From Lachnospiraceae bacterium (GTDB lineage Bacteria; Bacillota; Clostridia; Lachnospirales; Lachnospiraceae), in contig JAFSTN010000043.1 in NCBI GenBank assembly GCA_017450485.1, positions 1-62,277 of the forward strand: a stretch of DNA of 62,277 nt, read 5' to 3'. Positions 7,604 to 16,931 of the stretch are shown here, piece after piece. Each line of letters opens with the position of its first letter. Positions within the stretch are counted from its first letter, which is position 1. The notes under the pieces were generated by a model. The model did no database searches and had not been told where the DNA came from. It saw nothing but the letters and a program-made list of their open reading frames with translations. The translations under genes were made by a program, and so were the position numbers.

Positions 7604-9292
7604 ATGAGTGGCGGAAAGGATTCCGACAGACGTTTTCATAGATTGGCTGATTCCAGATTCAGGAATCTGTATCTGTATCTGGCCTTTGCGGTCAGTATAC
7701 TGACTGTTATCGGCAATGGCTTTATATCCAACCTGTTTGGCAATTCTGTTCTGAATCTGCCGTTCGGTGAATATTCCATTCCTGCGAGCAGTATATCGGG
7801 TGTTGTACAGGCAGTTTCCGCGACGGCCTGTATTCTGATGGTCATCATTGACTATAAGACCGGCTTTAAGCTTGGTATCTTTACTTTCCTTTTTTCCATA
7901 TTCGGAATAGCGCGGGGCATAATCGCGACCGGATCCATGGCATCCCTTCCCGGTGCGGCTAACTGCGTTATCTTCATCTTTGTAACGCTTCTGATCAGTA
8001 ATCAGCTTGCTGCTTCGGACAGATTTGCACTGACGGATTCAAGTACGGGGCTGCCGAACCGGTATGGTTTCGAGCGTGCATTGACCAACAGACTGAGCGC
8101 CATAGGCGGAGGCTATGTGGCATATCTCCATGTCGGCGGATTCCATGATCTGAACGCGAATCTGGGCAGAAAGTACGGTAATATCATCCTGGCTGAGACG
8201 GCAGAGCGTATAGAGGATGTTATAGGCGAGCAGGGCGATGTATACAAGATAGAGGGAGCCGAGTTCGCGATCATTCTGTCGGAGACCGCCAACTATGAGT
8301 CTATCCTCGAGCAGACCGTAGATGCCGTGGAGGCTCCCATAGAAGTCGACAGAAACGGTATCAAGGTAAACTGCTTCGTTACAGCCAATGTCGGAGTTTC
8401 GGATATCTATGACAGACACTTGAGCACTGAAGAAGTCATGATGTGTACGGATGTCGCCATGAATTATGCGGTCAATCATGAAGAGACGAAGATATGCACA
8501 TACAATGATGCCCTGAAGGCCAAAGTGGCCAGAACTACCGAGGTTGAGAAGCTTATCAAGGAAGCGCTGGAGAAGGAGTATTTCTATGTGCAGTATCAGC
8601 CCCAGTATGTGCTTGACGGCAAGAAGCTCAGGGGCTTTGAAGCTCTGGTCAGGCTACGTATGCCTGACGGATCCATAGTATCACCCGGCGAATTCATTCC
8701 CATAGCCGAGAAGACCGATCTGATCCTGGAGATAGACAGATATGTCAGACGCCGCGCCATGAATGAGTTTAAGGAGATCTGCGAGAAGACCGGTGACAGT
8801 CTGGTCGTATCCGTGAATGTTTCCGCAAAGGAGGTTTCGAGTCCGGGATTTGCCGACGAAGTGATGGGAGTGGTACGTGAGGTTGGTTTCCCCGCCGAGT
8901 GTCTCGAGATAGAGATCACCGAATACTCACTCATCAAATCCGTGGAGAATACCATTGCGAATATTCAGGACCTGCGAGAATACGGAGTCAAGATCGCCGT
9001 GGATGATTTCGGTACGGGATATACTTCCCTGTCGCAGCTGCTCAATCTGCCGGTGACGCTTCTTAAGATCGACAAGAGCCTCATCGATAATATCGAGGAC
9101 AGTGAGATCAACCGTGACTTCGTCAAGACCGTTATATATATGGGACACCTGATGAATTGCGAAGTCATATCCGAAGGTGTGGAGAAAGAAAGCCAGTTGA
9201 GGCTCTTGAACCAGTATGACTGCGACTTCATACAGGGCTTCGTATGGAGTAAACCTCTCGATTATGATGCCGCTGCAGATGTGTGCAGATAG
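7604..9292 (+). CDS. Membrane GGDEF-EAL protein, probable c-di-GMP phosphodiesterase
   Basis: 562 residues. Five or six hydrophobic segments (about 15-140) anchor it in the membrane. A GGDEF domain follows (about 150-290) but its signature is EGAEF, so cyclase activity is probably lost. The EAL domain (about 310-555) keeps the key residues: EALVR, VNVSAKE, LEIEITE, VDDFGTGYTSL, LLKIDKSL and SEGVEKESQ, so hydrolysis of c-di-GMP to pGpG is expected, perhaps tuned by GTP binding to the dead GGDEF domain. The ATG at 7604 is chosen for its GGGGGG 6 bases upstream; a TTG at 7580 in frame lacks such a site. It is a single-gene unit, followed by the hairpin at 9344-9382. Confidence 0.9.
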   Translation: MSGGKDSDRRFHRLADSRFRNLYLYLAFAVSILTVIGNGFISNLFGNSVLNLPFGEYSIPASSISGVVQAVSATACILMVIIDYKTGFKLGIFTFLFSIFGIARGIIATGSMASLPGAANCVIFIFVTLLISNQLAASDRFALTDSSTGLPNRYGFERALTNRLSAIGGGYVAYLHVGGFHDLNANLGRKYGNIILAETAERIEDVIGEQGDVYKIEGAEFAIILSETANYESILEQTVDAVEAPIEVDRNGIKVNCFVTANVGVSDIYDRHLSTEEVMMCTDVAMNYAVNHEETKICTYNDALKAKVARTTEVEKLIKEALEKEYFYVQYQPQYVLDGKKLRGFEALVRLRMPDGSIVSPGEFIPIAEKTDLILEIDRYVRRRAMNEFKEICEKTGDSLVVSVNVSAKEVSSPGFADEVMGVVREVGFPAECLEIEITEYSLIKSVENTIANIQDLREYGVKIAVDDFGTGYTSLSQLLNLPVTLLKIDKSLIDNIEDSEINRDFVKTVIYMGHLMNCEVISEGVEKESQLRLLNQYDCDFIQGFVWSKPLDYDAAADVCR

Positions 9293-9316
9293 TATTTACC
9301 TGCCTGCAGCCTTAGG

Positions 9317-9346
9317 TTGGCATAGTAATTAGATTTGTGATATAAT
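9317..9346 (+). promoter_or_regulatory. Promoter of the amino-acid ABC transporter operon
   Basis: TTGGCA (9317-9322), an 18-bp spacer and a perfect TATAAT (9341-9346). The -10 overlaps the left arm of the hairpin that follows. Confidence 0.7.
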
Positions 9347-9382
9347 ACGCAAGGCGATTTTTTTATCGCTTTGCGTATTTTT
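9344..9382 (+). terminator. Hairpin with T-tract overlapping the promoter
   Basis: AATACGCAAGGCGAT (9344-9358) pairs with ATCGCTTTGCGTATT (9365-9379): 15 bp with one G-U pair, a T6 loop, then a T5 run. It looks like the intrinsic terminator of the GGDEF-EAL gene, yet its left arm shares bases with the TATAAT of the next operon. Confidence 0.75.
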
Positions 9383-9421
9383 GTAAGACGCCAGTCTTAT
9401 GATTGCAGAGGAGGAGATATT

Positions 9422-10258
9422 ATGAAAAAGAAGATCATCGCGGTCATACTCGGTATGGCCATGGCAGCATCCGTATGTGCGTGCGGTTCAGCCACAGATA
9501 CTGCCGCACCCGCAGCAGACAATGCTGCAGCAACAGAGACAGCAGATGACACTGCTGCATCGGAGAGCACTACAGATTCCAAGAAGTGGATCATTGCTAC
9601 CGATACATCTTTCAAGCCTTTCGAGTATACCGATGAGAAGGGTGATTTCGTAGGTATCGACATGGATATCCTTGCAGCTGTAGCTGAGGATCAGGGCTTC
9701 GATTACGAAGTACAGGTACTTGGCTGGGACGCTTCCATCGCAGCATGCCAGGCAGGTCAGGCAGACGGCATGATCGCCGGCGCATCCGTTACCGAAGAGC
9801 GTAAAGCCAGTGGCTGGATATTCTCAGACGGATACTATGATGCAAATCAGTGCATGGCAGTTGCAGCTGATTCCGATATCAAGGGCTTCAGCGACCTGGA
9901 CGGCCTTTCTGTAGCAGTTAAGACCGGTACTATGTCAGCAGCTTATGCCGAGAGCCTTGCAGCCGATTACGGTTTCACCGTTACATATTTTGAGGATTCA
10001 CCTACCATGTATCAGGCTGTAGTAGGCGGACAGGTAGCAGGCTGCTTTGACGATACCCCTATCATGGCCAGCAATATCAAGGATACCGGTATAGCAATGA
10101 AGCTGGTTGAAGGCACAGGAAATGATCCTGCAGCTTATGGTTTCGCTATCTTCAATCCCGCTAACCAGGAACTGATAGATATGTTCAATAAGGGACTGGC
10201 TAATATCAAGGCGAACGGTAAATACGACGAGATCCTTGCCAAGTATCTCGGTGAATGA
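9422..10258 (+). CDS. Amino-acid ABC transporter substrate-binding lipoprotein
   Basis: 278 residues. It starts with a lipoprotein signal (MKKKIIAVILGMAMAASVCAC, acylated cysteine probably at 21), then an Ala/Thr/Asp-rich linker to about residue 57. The rest is a family-3 solute-binding fold: IATDTSFKPFEYTDEKGDFVGIDMDILAAVAED is the typical opening and VAVKTGTMSAAYAE the second lobe. It should capture a polar amino acid outside the membrane and hand it to the permease and ATPase encoded next. The start is set by GAGGAGGA upstream of 9422; an earlier in-frame start would disrupt the signal peptide. It is separated from the permease by a UUCG hairpin that may give it higher expression. Confidence 0.94.
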   Translation: MKKKIIAVILGMAMAASVCACGSATDTAAPAADNAAATETADDTAASESTTDSKKWIIATDTSFKPFEYTDEKGDFVGIDMDILAAVAEDQGFDYEVQVLGWDASIAACQAGQADGMIAGASVTEERKASGWIFSDGYYDANQCMAVAADSDIKGFSDLDGLSVAVKTGTMSAAYAESLAADYGFTVTYFEDSPTMYQAVVGGQVAGCFDDTPIMASNIKDTGIAMKLVEGTGNDPAAYGFAIFNPANQELIDMFNKGLANIKANGKYDEILAKYLGE

Positions 10259-10284
10259 TCCGTTCTGAAACCTAAAGTATACCG

Positions 10285-10312
10285 CAAGGCCGGGGCTTCG
10301 GTTCCGGCCTTG
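10285..10312 (+). promoter_or_regulatory. Intercistronic UUCG-capped hairpin
   Basis: CAAGGCCGG pairs with CCGGCCTTG and the stem continues through two G-U pairs to a C(TTCG)G tetraloop. No T-run follows, so it is more likely an mRNA-stabilising or partial-termination element that raises binding-protein output over permease and ATPase than a full terminator. Confidence 0.6.
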
Positions 10313-10354
10313 ATTCTTCATATAGACTAATTATTTTGAAAGGATCAACCCCCT

Positions 10355-11029
10355 ATGGAAATCATCATTACCAAATACGGAGGACTCCTCATCAAGGCAA
10401 TGGGTCAGACACTGTTGCTGGCATTGTACGGATTGTTCTTTGCCTGCATTGTCGGACTCATATTCGGCCTGATGAGCGTGATCAAGAACAAGCTCTGTAA
10501 TATCATCGCACAGGTATTCGTATTCGTGATACGAGGCGTGCCGATGATAGTACTTGCTTTCTTCATCTATTTCGGCGTGCCGTACTTCCTGAATACGATC
10601 ATAGGCGTCGGAAAGCAGATGACGCTGACGGCATTACAGGCCGGTACCATATGTCTGACATTAAACTGCGGAGCATATATGGCCGAGATCATCCGTGCGG
10701 GCATACAGTCTGTGGATATAGGTCAGATGGAGGCGGGCAGATCACTCGGTTTATCCTATGGCAAGACCATGCGCAAGATCGTGATGCCGCAGGCCATCCG
10801 CACCATGATCCCGAGTATCATCAATCAGTTCATTATCACACTCAAGGACACATCGATCCTGTCGGTAATAGGTTTCCCGGAACTGGTCAATTCAGCTAAG
10901 AACGTTCAGGCCAACACTTTCCTGTCATTCCAGACATGGGCGGTAGTCGGTGTCATGTACCTGGTAGTCATCACCATACTGTCTTATGCGGCCAAACTGA
11001 TGGAGAGGAGGATGAACCGTGGACGATAG
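10355..11029 (+). CDS. Amino-acid ABC transporter permease
   Basis: 224 residues with about five membrane segments. The cytoplasmic coupling loop of polar amino-acid permeases is clear: [42 protein letters not shown], the EAA motif that contacts the ATPase. The N-terminus ([29 protein letters not shown]) matches the HisM/GlnP type. Only one permease gene is present, so the transporter should use a homodimer. The ATG at 10355 has GAAAGGA upstream. It overlaps the ATPase gene by 11 bases. Confidence 0.94.
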   Translation: MEIIITKYGGLLIKAMGQTLLLALYGLFFACIVGLIFGLMSVIKNKLCNIIAQVFVFVIRGVPMIVLAFFIYFGVPYFLNTIIGVGKQMTLTALQAGTICLTLNCGAYMAEIIRAGIQSVDIGQMEAGRSLGLSYGKTMRKIVMPQAIRTMIPSIINQFIITLKDTSILSVIGFPELVNSAKNVQANTFLSFQTWAVVGVMYLVVITILSYAAKLMERRMNRGR

Positions 11030-11759
11030 AAACGTAAAGATACATGTATCGAATCTGAGAAAATGCTTCGGTGATCTCGAAGTCCTTCAGGATATCTCCA
11101 CCGACATATACGAGGGAGAAGTAGTGGTCATCCTGGGGCCTTCCGGATCCGGTAAGTCAACCTTCTTAAGATGCTTAAACCGTCTCGAGGAGAAAACCTC
11201 CGGCGAGATCGTGGTCGACGGTAAGGACATCTATGCCAAAGGCGTGGATATCAATAAGATGCGTGAGGACATCGTCATGGTATTCCAGCACTTCAATCTG
11301 TTCAACAACTATGATGTGCTCGGCAATATGACGCTTGCACCGGTAATGCTTAAAAAGGCAAATAAAGCAGAGGCCGAAGCTAACGCAATGAAGATGCTTA
11401 AGAGAGTGGATCTGGTGGAAAAGGCTCATGTCTATCCCGCACAGCTGTCAGGCGGACAGAAGCAGAGAGTAGCGATCGCCAGAGCATTGTGCATGAATCC
11501 CGATATCATGCTTTTCGACGAGCCTACTAGTGCGCTGGACCCCGAAATGGTAGGTGAGGTACTGGGTGTAATGAAGTCACTTGCCGCAGAGGGCATGACC
11601 ATGGTTATAGTCACGCATGAGATAGGATTCGCCAGAGAGGTGGCAGACCGTATCATATTCATGGATGGCGGATATATAGTCGAGGAGGGTACTCCCGAGG
11701 AGGTTATAGGCAATCCCAGGGAAGCGCGTACCATCGACTTCCTGAACAAGGTGCTGTGA
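11019..11759 (+). CDS. Amino-acid ABC transporter ATP-binding protein
   Basis: 246 residues of the GlnQ/HisP type. Walker [10 protein letters not shown] near 41-49, Q-loop [10 protein letters not shown], signature [15 protein letters not shown], Walker [15 protein letters not shown] and H-loop [14 protein letters not shown] are all intact. It starts with GTG at 11019, supported by GAGAGGAGG 7 bases upstream and by the position of the family's N-terminus; no in-frame ATG fits. It drives the permease upstream for import of a polar amino acid. The D-loop and C-terminal end are normal for the family. Confidence 0.95.
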   Translation: MDDRNVKIHVSNLRKCFGDLEVLQDISTDIYEGEVVVILGPSGSGKSTFLRCLNRLEEKTSGEIVVDGKDIYAKGVDINKMREDIVMVFQHFNLFNNYDVLGNMTLAPVMLKKANKAEAEANAMKMLKRVDLVEKAHVYPAQLSGGQKQRVAIARALCMNPDIMLFDEPTSALDPEMVGEVLGVMKSLAAEGMTMVIVTHEIGFAREVADRIIFMDGGYIVEEGTPEEVIGNPREARTIDFLNKVL

Positions 11760-11783
11760 TCAGCCGGATTATGAGGTGTGCAT

Positions 11784-12377
11784 ATGGATAAATATATAGT
11801 TACCATATCCAGACAGTTCGGATCGCTGGGACGATTGATCGCTGCCGAACTTGCGAAGAGACTCGATGTGGAATATGTAGACAGGGACATAGTGGAAGAA
11901 ACAGCCAGGCGTATGGGCCAGCCCGTTTCGGAGATCAGTAATTCCGAGGAAGTAGGTATCGGACAGTTTCTGCGGAGGGCATTTCCTCTAGGTGAGAAGA
12001 TCGGACTCAGAGACTCGATATTTGAGGTTCAGAAGAACATCATCCGAGATTTTGCGAAGGAACAGTCGGGTATTGTGGTCGGCAGATGTGCGGACTATAT
12101 ACTTCGTGATCATCCCAGGGTTTTGAGCGTGTTCATCTATGCTCCGGTGGAGGAACGACTGAACAACTGCGTGACCAGACTCGGCATGGACGAGAAAGAA
12201 GCACGCAGGATGATAGCCGATGTTGATACAGCCAGGGAGCAGTATCACAAGAATTACATTCCCGGATACAAGAATCCTTTCAGCGGACGTGATCTGTGCA
12301 TAGACAGTTCTACGTTCGGCGTGGAGGGGAGTGCGGAAATCCTTGAGCATATCGTCAGAGAGAGGTTCTATGACTGA
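11784..12377 (+). CDS. Cytidylate-kinase-like family protein
   Basis: 197 residues. The start MDKYIVTISRQFGSLGRLIAAELAKRLDVEYVDRDIV matches the cytidylate-kinase-like family 2 (Cytidylate_kin2), common in Lachnospiraceae, whose P-loop is altered (SRQFGSLGR in place of GxxGxGK). Downstream, GIVVGRCADYILRDHPRVLSVFIYAP and the RM..D..R..YH..Y elements match the family's nucleotide-binding and LID regions. Its substrate is not established; it may phosphorylate a nucleoside monophosphate or a different small molecule. ATG 11784 follows GAGG by 7 bases; a GTG two codons earlier is less likely. It overlaps mnmA by 8 bases. Confidence 0.85.
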   Translation: MDKYIVTISRQFGSLGRLIAAELAKRLDVEYVDRDIVEETARRMGQPVSEISNSEEVGIGQFLRRAFPLGEKIGLRDSIFEVQKNIIRDFAKEQSGIVVGRCADYILRDHPRVLSVFIYAPVEERLNNCVTRLGMDEKEARRMIADVDTAREQYHKNYIPGYKNPFSGRDLCIDSSTFGVEGSAEILEHIVRERFYD

Positions 12378-13530
12378 TGTAAGTTCATCGGCCGTGCCGG
12401 TCAGAGGCAGGGCTCTGATAGCCATGAGCGGCGGAGTGGACTCGTCGGTGGCCGCAGCCTGTATGCAGCGTGACGGATATGAGTGTATCGGTATCACGAT
12501 GCAGCTCTATGACAATGCGACCGTATACGGAGATAGCACACAGGCGGCATGCGATCGTACTTCAAACGGCAGAACATGCTGCTCTCTGGTTGATACGGAA
12601 GATGCGAAGCGGGTATGCGAGAACCTGGGCATAGACCATTACACGGCGAATTTCCGTGAGGCATTCGGAGAGTGCGTGATCAGGAAGTTCACGGACAGCT
12701 ACAGCCGGGGCATCACTCCAAATCCATGTATAGATTGCAACAGATATCTGAAGTTCGACCGGCTGATGAAGCGTGCGGAAGAACTGGGATGTGATACCGT
12801 GGTGACCGGGCATTATGCCAGAGTCATAATAAATCCCGAAACCGGCGAATATGAGCTTCACAAGGGTATGGATCCCTCTAAGGATCAAAGCTATGTCCTG
12901 TATATGCTGAGTCAGGAACAGCTGTCTCACATCAGATTCCCCATAGGCGAGCTCAACAAAGATGAGACGAGGCGGATAGCGGATGAATACGGATTTGTGA
13001 ACTCACACAAGCCGGACAGTCAGGATATATGTTTTATACCCGACGGTGATACACGGGGATTCTTAAGGAGACAGGGTGTGGAATGTGAGCCCGGAAGCTT
13101 CGTAACGGAGAACGGGGAGTTCCTCGGTGAACACACGGGAATATGTGACTATACCATAGGTCAGCGCAAAGGACTCGGTATACCCGCACAGCATCCATGG
13201 TATGTTAAGAAGATCGATCCCGAAATGAATGAGATCATACTGTCTGATAATGATGCGCTTTTCGGCCGTGAATTGAGAGCTGTGGATGTGTGTTGGACAT
13301 ATGCGGCCGGTAAGCCCGCTTCCGCTGAGATCAGATGTAAGGCACGTATCAGGTACCATCATCGGGAGGCGGATGCGGCGGTTTACATAACACAAAGCTC
13401 CGGCACCGATGCACGGCCGGCAGACAGTGTCAAAGTGGTATTTGATGAGCCTCAACGCGCGATCACACCCGGACAGGCGGTTGTTTTCTATGACGGTGAC
13501 AGAGTTCTCGGCGGAGGGACTATCGTATGA
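12370..13530 (+). CDS. mnmA: tRNA-specific 2-thiouridylase MnmA
   Basis: 386 residues. MnmA adds sulphur to U34 of tRNA-Lys, -Glu and -Gln, using ATP and a persulfide donor. The PP-loop SGGVDSSVAA lies near residue 19, the first catalytic cysteine in NPCIDCNRYLKFD, the tRNA-binding part in GHYARV and KDQSYVLYML, and the second catalytic cysteine in DSQDICFIPDGD. The family signature IGQRKGLGI follows, and the C-terminal beta-barrel ends with VVFDEPQRAITPGQAVVFYDGDRVLGGGTI. ATG 12370 has GAGAGAGG just upstream; an earlier in-frame ATG at 12331 would add unconserved residues. It overlaps the kinase-like gene and, by ATGA, the cyclase gene downstream. Confidence 0.97.
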   Translation: MTDVSSSAVPVRGRALIAMSGGVDSSVAAACMQRDGYECIGITMQLYDNATVYGDSTQAACDRTSNGRTCCSLVDTEDAKRVCENLGIDHYTANFREAFGECVIRKFTDSYSRGITPNPCIDCNRYLKFDRLMKRAEELGCDTVVTGHYARVIINPETGEYELHKGMDPSKDQSYVLYMLSQEQLSHIRFPIGELNKDETRRIADEYGFVNSHKPDSQDICFIPDGDTRGFLRRQGVECEPGSFVTENGEFLGEHTGICDYTIGQRKGLGIPAQHPWYVKKIDPEMNEIILSDNDALFGRELRAVDVCWTYAAGKPASAEIRCKARIRYHHREADAAVYITQSSGTDARPADSVKVVFDEPQRAITPGQAVVFYDGDRVLGGGTIV

Positions 13531-15329
13531 CGAACAGTAAACTGGTACATATCATTGTGATGGCGGTGGCGGCGGTACTGGTATTCATACTGACGATGAC
13601 CGACGCGCTGTATGCGCCCGATGCATTTCTGACAGACAAACTGTATACCAGACTGTCCGGACCGAACAGCAGGATCATCATAGTGGGCATAGATGAGGAG
13701 ACTCTCGGTGAGTACGGCAACTTCACTTTGTGGTCAAGAGAAAAGACTGCCGAGCTGCTTGAGCTTCTGTACAGCGATCCGGAAAATGCACCTGCCGTAG
13801 TTGGCATGGATCTGCTTTTCACCGAACCGTACGATGAGGAAACAGATGCTCATCTAGCCTCTGCGGCGGCACTTGCCGGCGGAAATATAGTCAGCGGTTC
13901 TCATATCGTATACCGCGGTCAGGTGGAGACCGATGAAAGCGGTAAGAGATATTATAATTCCGAGCATATCGATCGCATAGAGATGCCCATAGAAGGACTG
14001 GCTGACGTCACTACAGCGGGATTCACAAATGCATGTGTGGCGAAAGACGGTTATGTCAGATATGCTATGAACACCATAGTCACTCCCGACGGAGGAGAGC
14101 AGGACGGTTTCGCATATGCGGTATATAAGCTCTATGCTGAGAGCAGAGGCGAAGATGTATATGTGCCCGATAAGCAGAGCAACGGCCTCTTCCAGTTCAT
14201 GTATTCCGGCAAATCCGGCGAGTATTCCAAGGTTTCCTTCAGAGCGGTGCTGGCCGGAGAAGTCCCCGCCACGGCATTTAAGGATGCCATAGTACTCATC
14301 GGCGCTTATGCTCCCGGCATGCAGGACGATTATCAGCCCGCATCCGACCGTGATACGTCCATGTACGGCGTGGAGAACCATGCCAATGTCATACAGGCAT
14401 ATATGCAGCATAAGACCATGACCGCTGTAAACCGGTGGCTGGCGGCAGTCATAGCTGCACTGATCATCATTCTTTTCCTTGCTCTGACGCAAAAAACCGG
14501 TCTTTGGCCGGGACTGATCGCATCTGCGGCAGTGGGAGTGATCTGCACTCTTGCAGGCAGACTTCTGGCCGCTCACGGTCACTATATTCCTCTCATATAT
14601 GTGCTGTTGTTCCTGGTGATCGCGGATGCATATCTGATCGTCGGCAAGTATGTGATAGAGAAGATCAGACGCAGACATACGTTGGATGTGTTTAAGAAAT
14701 ATGTGGCTCCGCAGGTAGTGGATGAACTGTCCCGAAGCGGTGATTTCGAACTTAAGCTCGGAGGGGAGAAACGGCATATCGCGGTTCTCTTCATCGATAT
14801 CAGAGGATTCACCACCATGTCCGAGAGTTTGGATCCCGTGCAGGTGGTGGAGATACTGAACGACTATCTGGCGCTGGTTACCGATTGTGTGCTGTCAAAC
14901 AGCGGTACGCTGGATAAGTTCATCGGGGATGCTGCGATGGCGGTGTTCAATGCTCCTTTTGATCTGGATGACTATGTATATAAGGCCGTGAAGACCGCAT
15001 GGGATATAAACAGCAGATCAAAGCCCCTCGAGGAATCCCTATTGGAAAGATTCGGTAAGGGCGTTAAATTCGGTATAGGTGTCAACTGCGGTGATGCGGT
15101 CGTGGGTAATATAGGATGCGATTTCCGCATGGATTACACTGCTATCGGCGATACGGTAAATACGGCAGCCAGACTGGAGGCAAATGCCGGTGCAGGTGAG
15201 ATCTATATCAGTGAGGAAGTACTGAATGCTCTCGGAGACAGAGTTAAAGCGGATCTGGTCGGAGATATACCGCTTAAGGGTAAGAGTAATAAGATCAATG
15301 TCTATACTGTGACAGAATTGGAGGCCTGA
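13527..15329 (+). CDS. CHASE2-domain class III adenylate cyclase-like protein
   Basis: 600 residues. One membrane helix (about 7-24), an extracytoplasmic CHASE2 sensor (about 30-290, beginning RIIIVGIDEETLGEYG), about three more helices (300-375), then a class III cyclase domain (about 400-590). Catalytic features are present: metal aspartates in VLFIDIRGF and FIGDAAMAVF, the base-selecting lysine in TLDKFIGD and aspartate in DYTAIGD (the pair typical of adenylate cyclases), and asparagine and arginine in TVNTAARLE. It should make cAMP in response to an external signal. It is translationally coupled to mnmA (ATGA overlap), an unrelated function, and is followed 1 base later by a FecR-domain gene, a pairing seen in other CHASE2 cyclases. 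Confidence 0.92.
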   Translation: MTNSKLVHIIVMAVAAVLVFILTMTDALYAPDAFLTDKLYTRLSGPNSRIIIVGIDEETLGEYGNFTLWSREKTAELLELLYSDPENAPAVVGMDLLFTEPYDEETDAHLASAAALAGGNIVSGSHIVYRGQVETDESGKRYYNSEHIDRIEMPIEGLADVTTAGFTNACVAKDGYVRYAMNTIVTPDGGEQDGFAYAVYKLYAESRGEDVYVPDKQSNGLFQFMYSGKSGEYSKVSFRAVLAGEVPATAFKDAIVLIGAYAPGMQDDYQPASDRDTSMYGVENHANVIQAYMQHKTMTAVNRWLAAVIAALIIILFLALTQKTGLWPGLIASAAVGVICTLAGRLLAAHGHYIPLIYVLLFLVIADAYLIVGKYVIEKIRRRHTLDVFKKYVAPQVVDELSRSGDFELKLGGEKRHIAVLFIDIRGFTTMSESLDPVQVVEILNDYLALVTDCVLSNSGTLDKFIGDAAMAVFNAPFDLDDYVYKAVKTAWDINSRSKPLEESLLERFGKGVKFGIGVNCGDAVVGNIGCDFRMDYTAIGDTVNTAARLEANAGAGEIYISEEVLNALGDRVKADLVGDIPLKGKSNKINVYTVTELEA

Positions 15330-15330
15330 T

Positions 15331-16821
15331 ATGAAATTAAAAGACTTCTTGGGTACTACAAAAGGAAAAGTTACAGTCATTGGAGGAGCAGCGGTAGTGG
15401 CCGTGGGGATCGGCGTGGCTGTACTCCTTCAGGGGAGCGGCTACCGGAGCATATCGGTGGAAGCTCTCACAGGTACCGTCAATGTAGCGGGTACGCACAA
15501 CAACGGTGCTGCTTACGTGGGGGAACAGCTTGAAGACGGCGATGATGTGACCGTTACCGCCAACTCGGATCTGACCATGTGCATGGACGGCGATAAATAC
15601 GTGTATGCCGATGCGAATACGCATTTCTCGCTGAGTGCGGATCAGAGTAAGGATTCCAGCCGGATAAAGATAAATCTGGATGCCGGAAGCGAGCTCAATG
15701 AGCTTCAGAATGCACTGGGTGCAAATGATTCATACGAGGTGGATACACCGAACTCAACGATGGCCGTCAGAGGTACGAAGTTCAGAGTGACCGTATATAC
15801 CGGAGATGACGGATATAAATATACGCTGCTCGAGGTATACGAGGGCACCGTATTCGTCAGACTCAAGACCGAGACGGGGAATTATAACGGTGTGGAGCGT
15901 GACTTCACCGCAGGCGAGAGCGGACTGATCAGAGGAAATGATACACTTTCGGAGTTCGTGACAGTGGATAAGGCCGAGCTTGCCGAGGTATCCGCTGCCG
16001 AGGAAGAGGTATTGCTACTGCACTATGAGAGTCTGCCCGAGGATGGAGTGGAGAGGCTTATAGAACTGTTGAAGAACGGAGAGATCAGAACCGCAGGTGA
16101 AGAGCCCGCAGCCGGAGAGACCGCTGAAGAGACTGTCGGAGAAGCTGACGAAAACTCCGATGATGACGAGGATAAGACGGCAGCGGCCGACGCAGCAGAC
16201 GACGGATCCGGTGACGGTGATCCGACTGAGCAGACCGGCGCATCCGATGACGGTGATGCGGCGGAAGATACAGCAGACACGACCGCAGCAGCTCCCAATG
16301 CCGTAACATCGAAGCCCGCACATGTACACACTGCGGGAGACTGGCAGGTACAGACGGCAGCTACATGTCAGGCTGAGGGTACCAGAGTACGGGTATGCAG
16401 CAGCTGCGGTGCCGTGATCAGTACCGAGCCGATCGCAAAGATAGATCATATACCGGGTGACTGGGTTACATGGCAGTATCCTTCATGCGGTGTAGCCGGC
16501 GGTAAGAGCAGATACTGTACCATGTGCGGAGCGGCGCTGGCTACAGAGGATATACCGGCTCTTTCACACAACTGGGGAGCTTATGGCGATGACGGAACCA
16601 GGCAGTGTTCGATATGCGGTGCCGTGGAAGGCGGCGGACCGGTGAAGGATACCGGCAGCGAATCGCAGCCGGAAGGCACACATGAGCATTCCGGCGAAAG
16701 CACAAGTGCGCAAGCTACGGTATACTCCGACCCCTGTCCGCAAGGCGGAAATCATAATTGGCAGAATCTACCCACCGCCAGTGGATTTAGATGTTCAAAG
16801 TGTGGCGCGACTAAGCCGTGA
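15331..16821 (+). CDS. Membrane-anchored FecR-domain protein with Cys-rich C-terminal repeats
   Basis: 496 residues. An N-terminal membrane anchor (about 16-34) is followed by a FecR-like beta domain (about 42-200; VEALTGTVNVAG, NSTMAVRGTKFRVTVYTG, LLEVYEGTVFV). Residues ~235-325 are a highly acidic Asp/Ala/Glu linker. The last ~170 residues hold repeated units of the form HxxGxW...C...C-x2-CG...H (CSSCGAVI, CTMCGAAL, CSICGAVE, CSKCGATK), resembling zinc ribbons or surface repeats. Only 1 base separates it from the CHASE2 cyclase, so it probably senses or presents an outside ligand to that protein. A strong terminator follows. Confidence 0.88.
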   Translation: MKLKDFLGTTKGKVTVIGGAAVVAVGIGVAVLLQGSGYRSISVEALTGTVNVAGTHNNGAAYVGEQLEDGDDVTVTANSDLTMCMDGDKYVYADANTHFSLSADQSKDSSRIKINLDAGSELNELQNALGANDSYEVDTPNSTMAVRGTKFRVTVYTGDDGYKYTLLEVYEGTVFVRLKTETGNYNGVERDFTAGESGLIRGNDTLSEFVTVDKAELAEVSAAEEEVLLLHYESLPEDGVERLIELLKNGEIRTAGEEPAAGETAEETVGEADENSDDDEDKTAAADAADDGSGDGDPTEQTGASDDGDAAEDTADTTAAAPNAVTSKPAHVHTAGDWQVQTAATCQAEGTRVRVCSSCGAVISTEPIAKIDHIPGDWVTWQYPSCGVAGGKSRYCTMCGAALATEDIPALSHNWGAYGDDGTRQCSICGAVEGGGPVKDTGSESQPEGTHEHSGESTSAQATVYSDPCPQGGNHNWQNLPTASGFRCSKCGATKP

Positions 16822-16838
16822 TCTGACAGGTTATGGAT

Positions 16839-16885
16839 ACCGCGGGATCTGAACATTGTTTCGGATCCCGCGGTTGCATTTTTTT
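16839..16885 (+). terminator. Terminator after the FecR gene
   Basis: A perfect 11-bp stem (ACCGCGGGATC with GATCCCGCGGT), a 14-base loop and a T7 run at 16879-16885. Confidence 0.93.
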
Positions 16886-16901
16886 AAAAAAAGAGTACAA
16901 T
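16874..16901 (+). promoter_or_regulatory. Candidate promoter of the MMPL-to-PlsC operon
   Basis: TTGCAT (16874-16879), a 16-bp spacer and TACAAT (16896-16901). It overlaps the terminator tail of the previous operon and would give a leader of about 24 bases. The match is moderate. Confidence 0.45.
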
Positions 16902-16931
16902 CTATCATTTAGAGGCATTTGATCAGTCATC

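Noticed and set aside
8020-8400. Active diguanylate cyclase at the GGDEF domain of the membrane protein
   Set aside because: The signature reads EGAEF, lacking the GG(D/E)EF residues needed for catalysis.
13854-14777. 307-codon frame antisense to the CHASE2 cyclase
   Set aside because: Rich in Cys, His and Tyr from reverse reading of the cyclase; no start signal.
15970-16450. Long open frames on the minus strand and other frames opposite the FecR gene
   Set aside because: They are low-complexity shadows of the acidic linker codons, lack ribosome binding sites and match no family.
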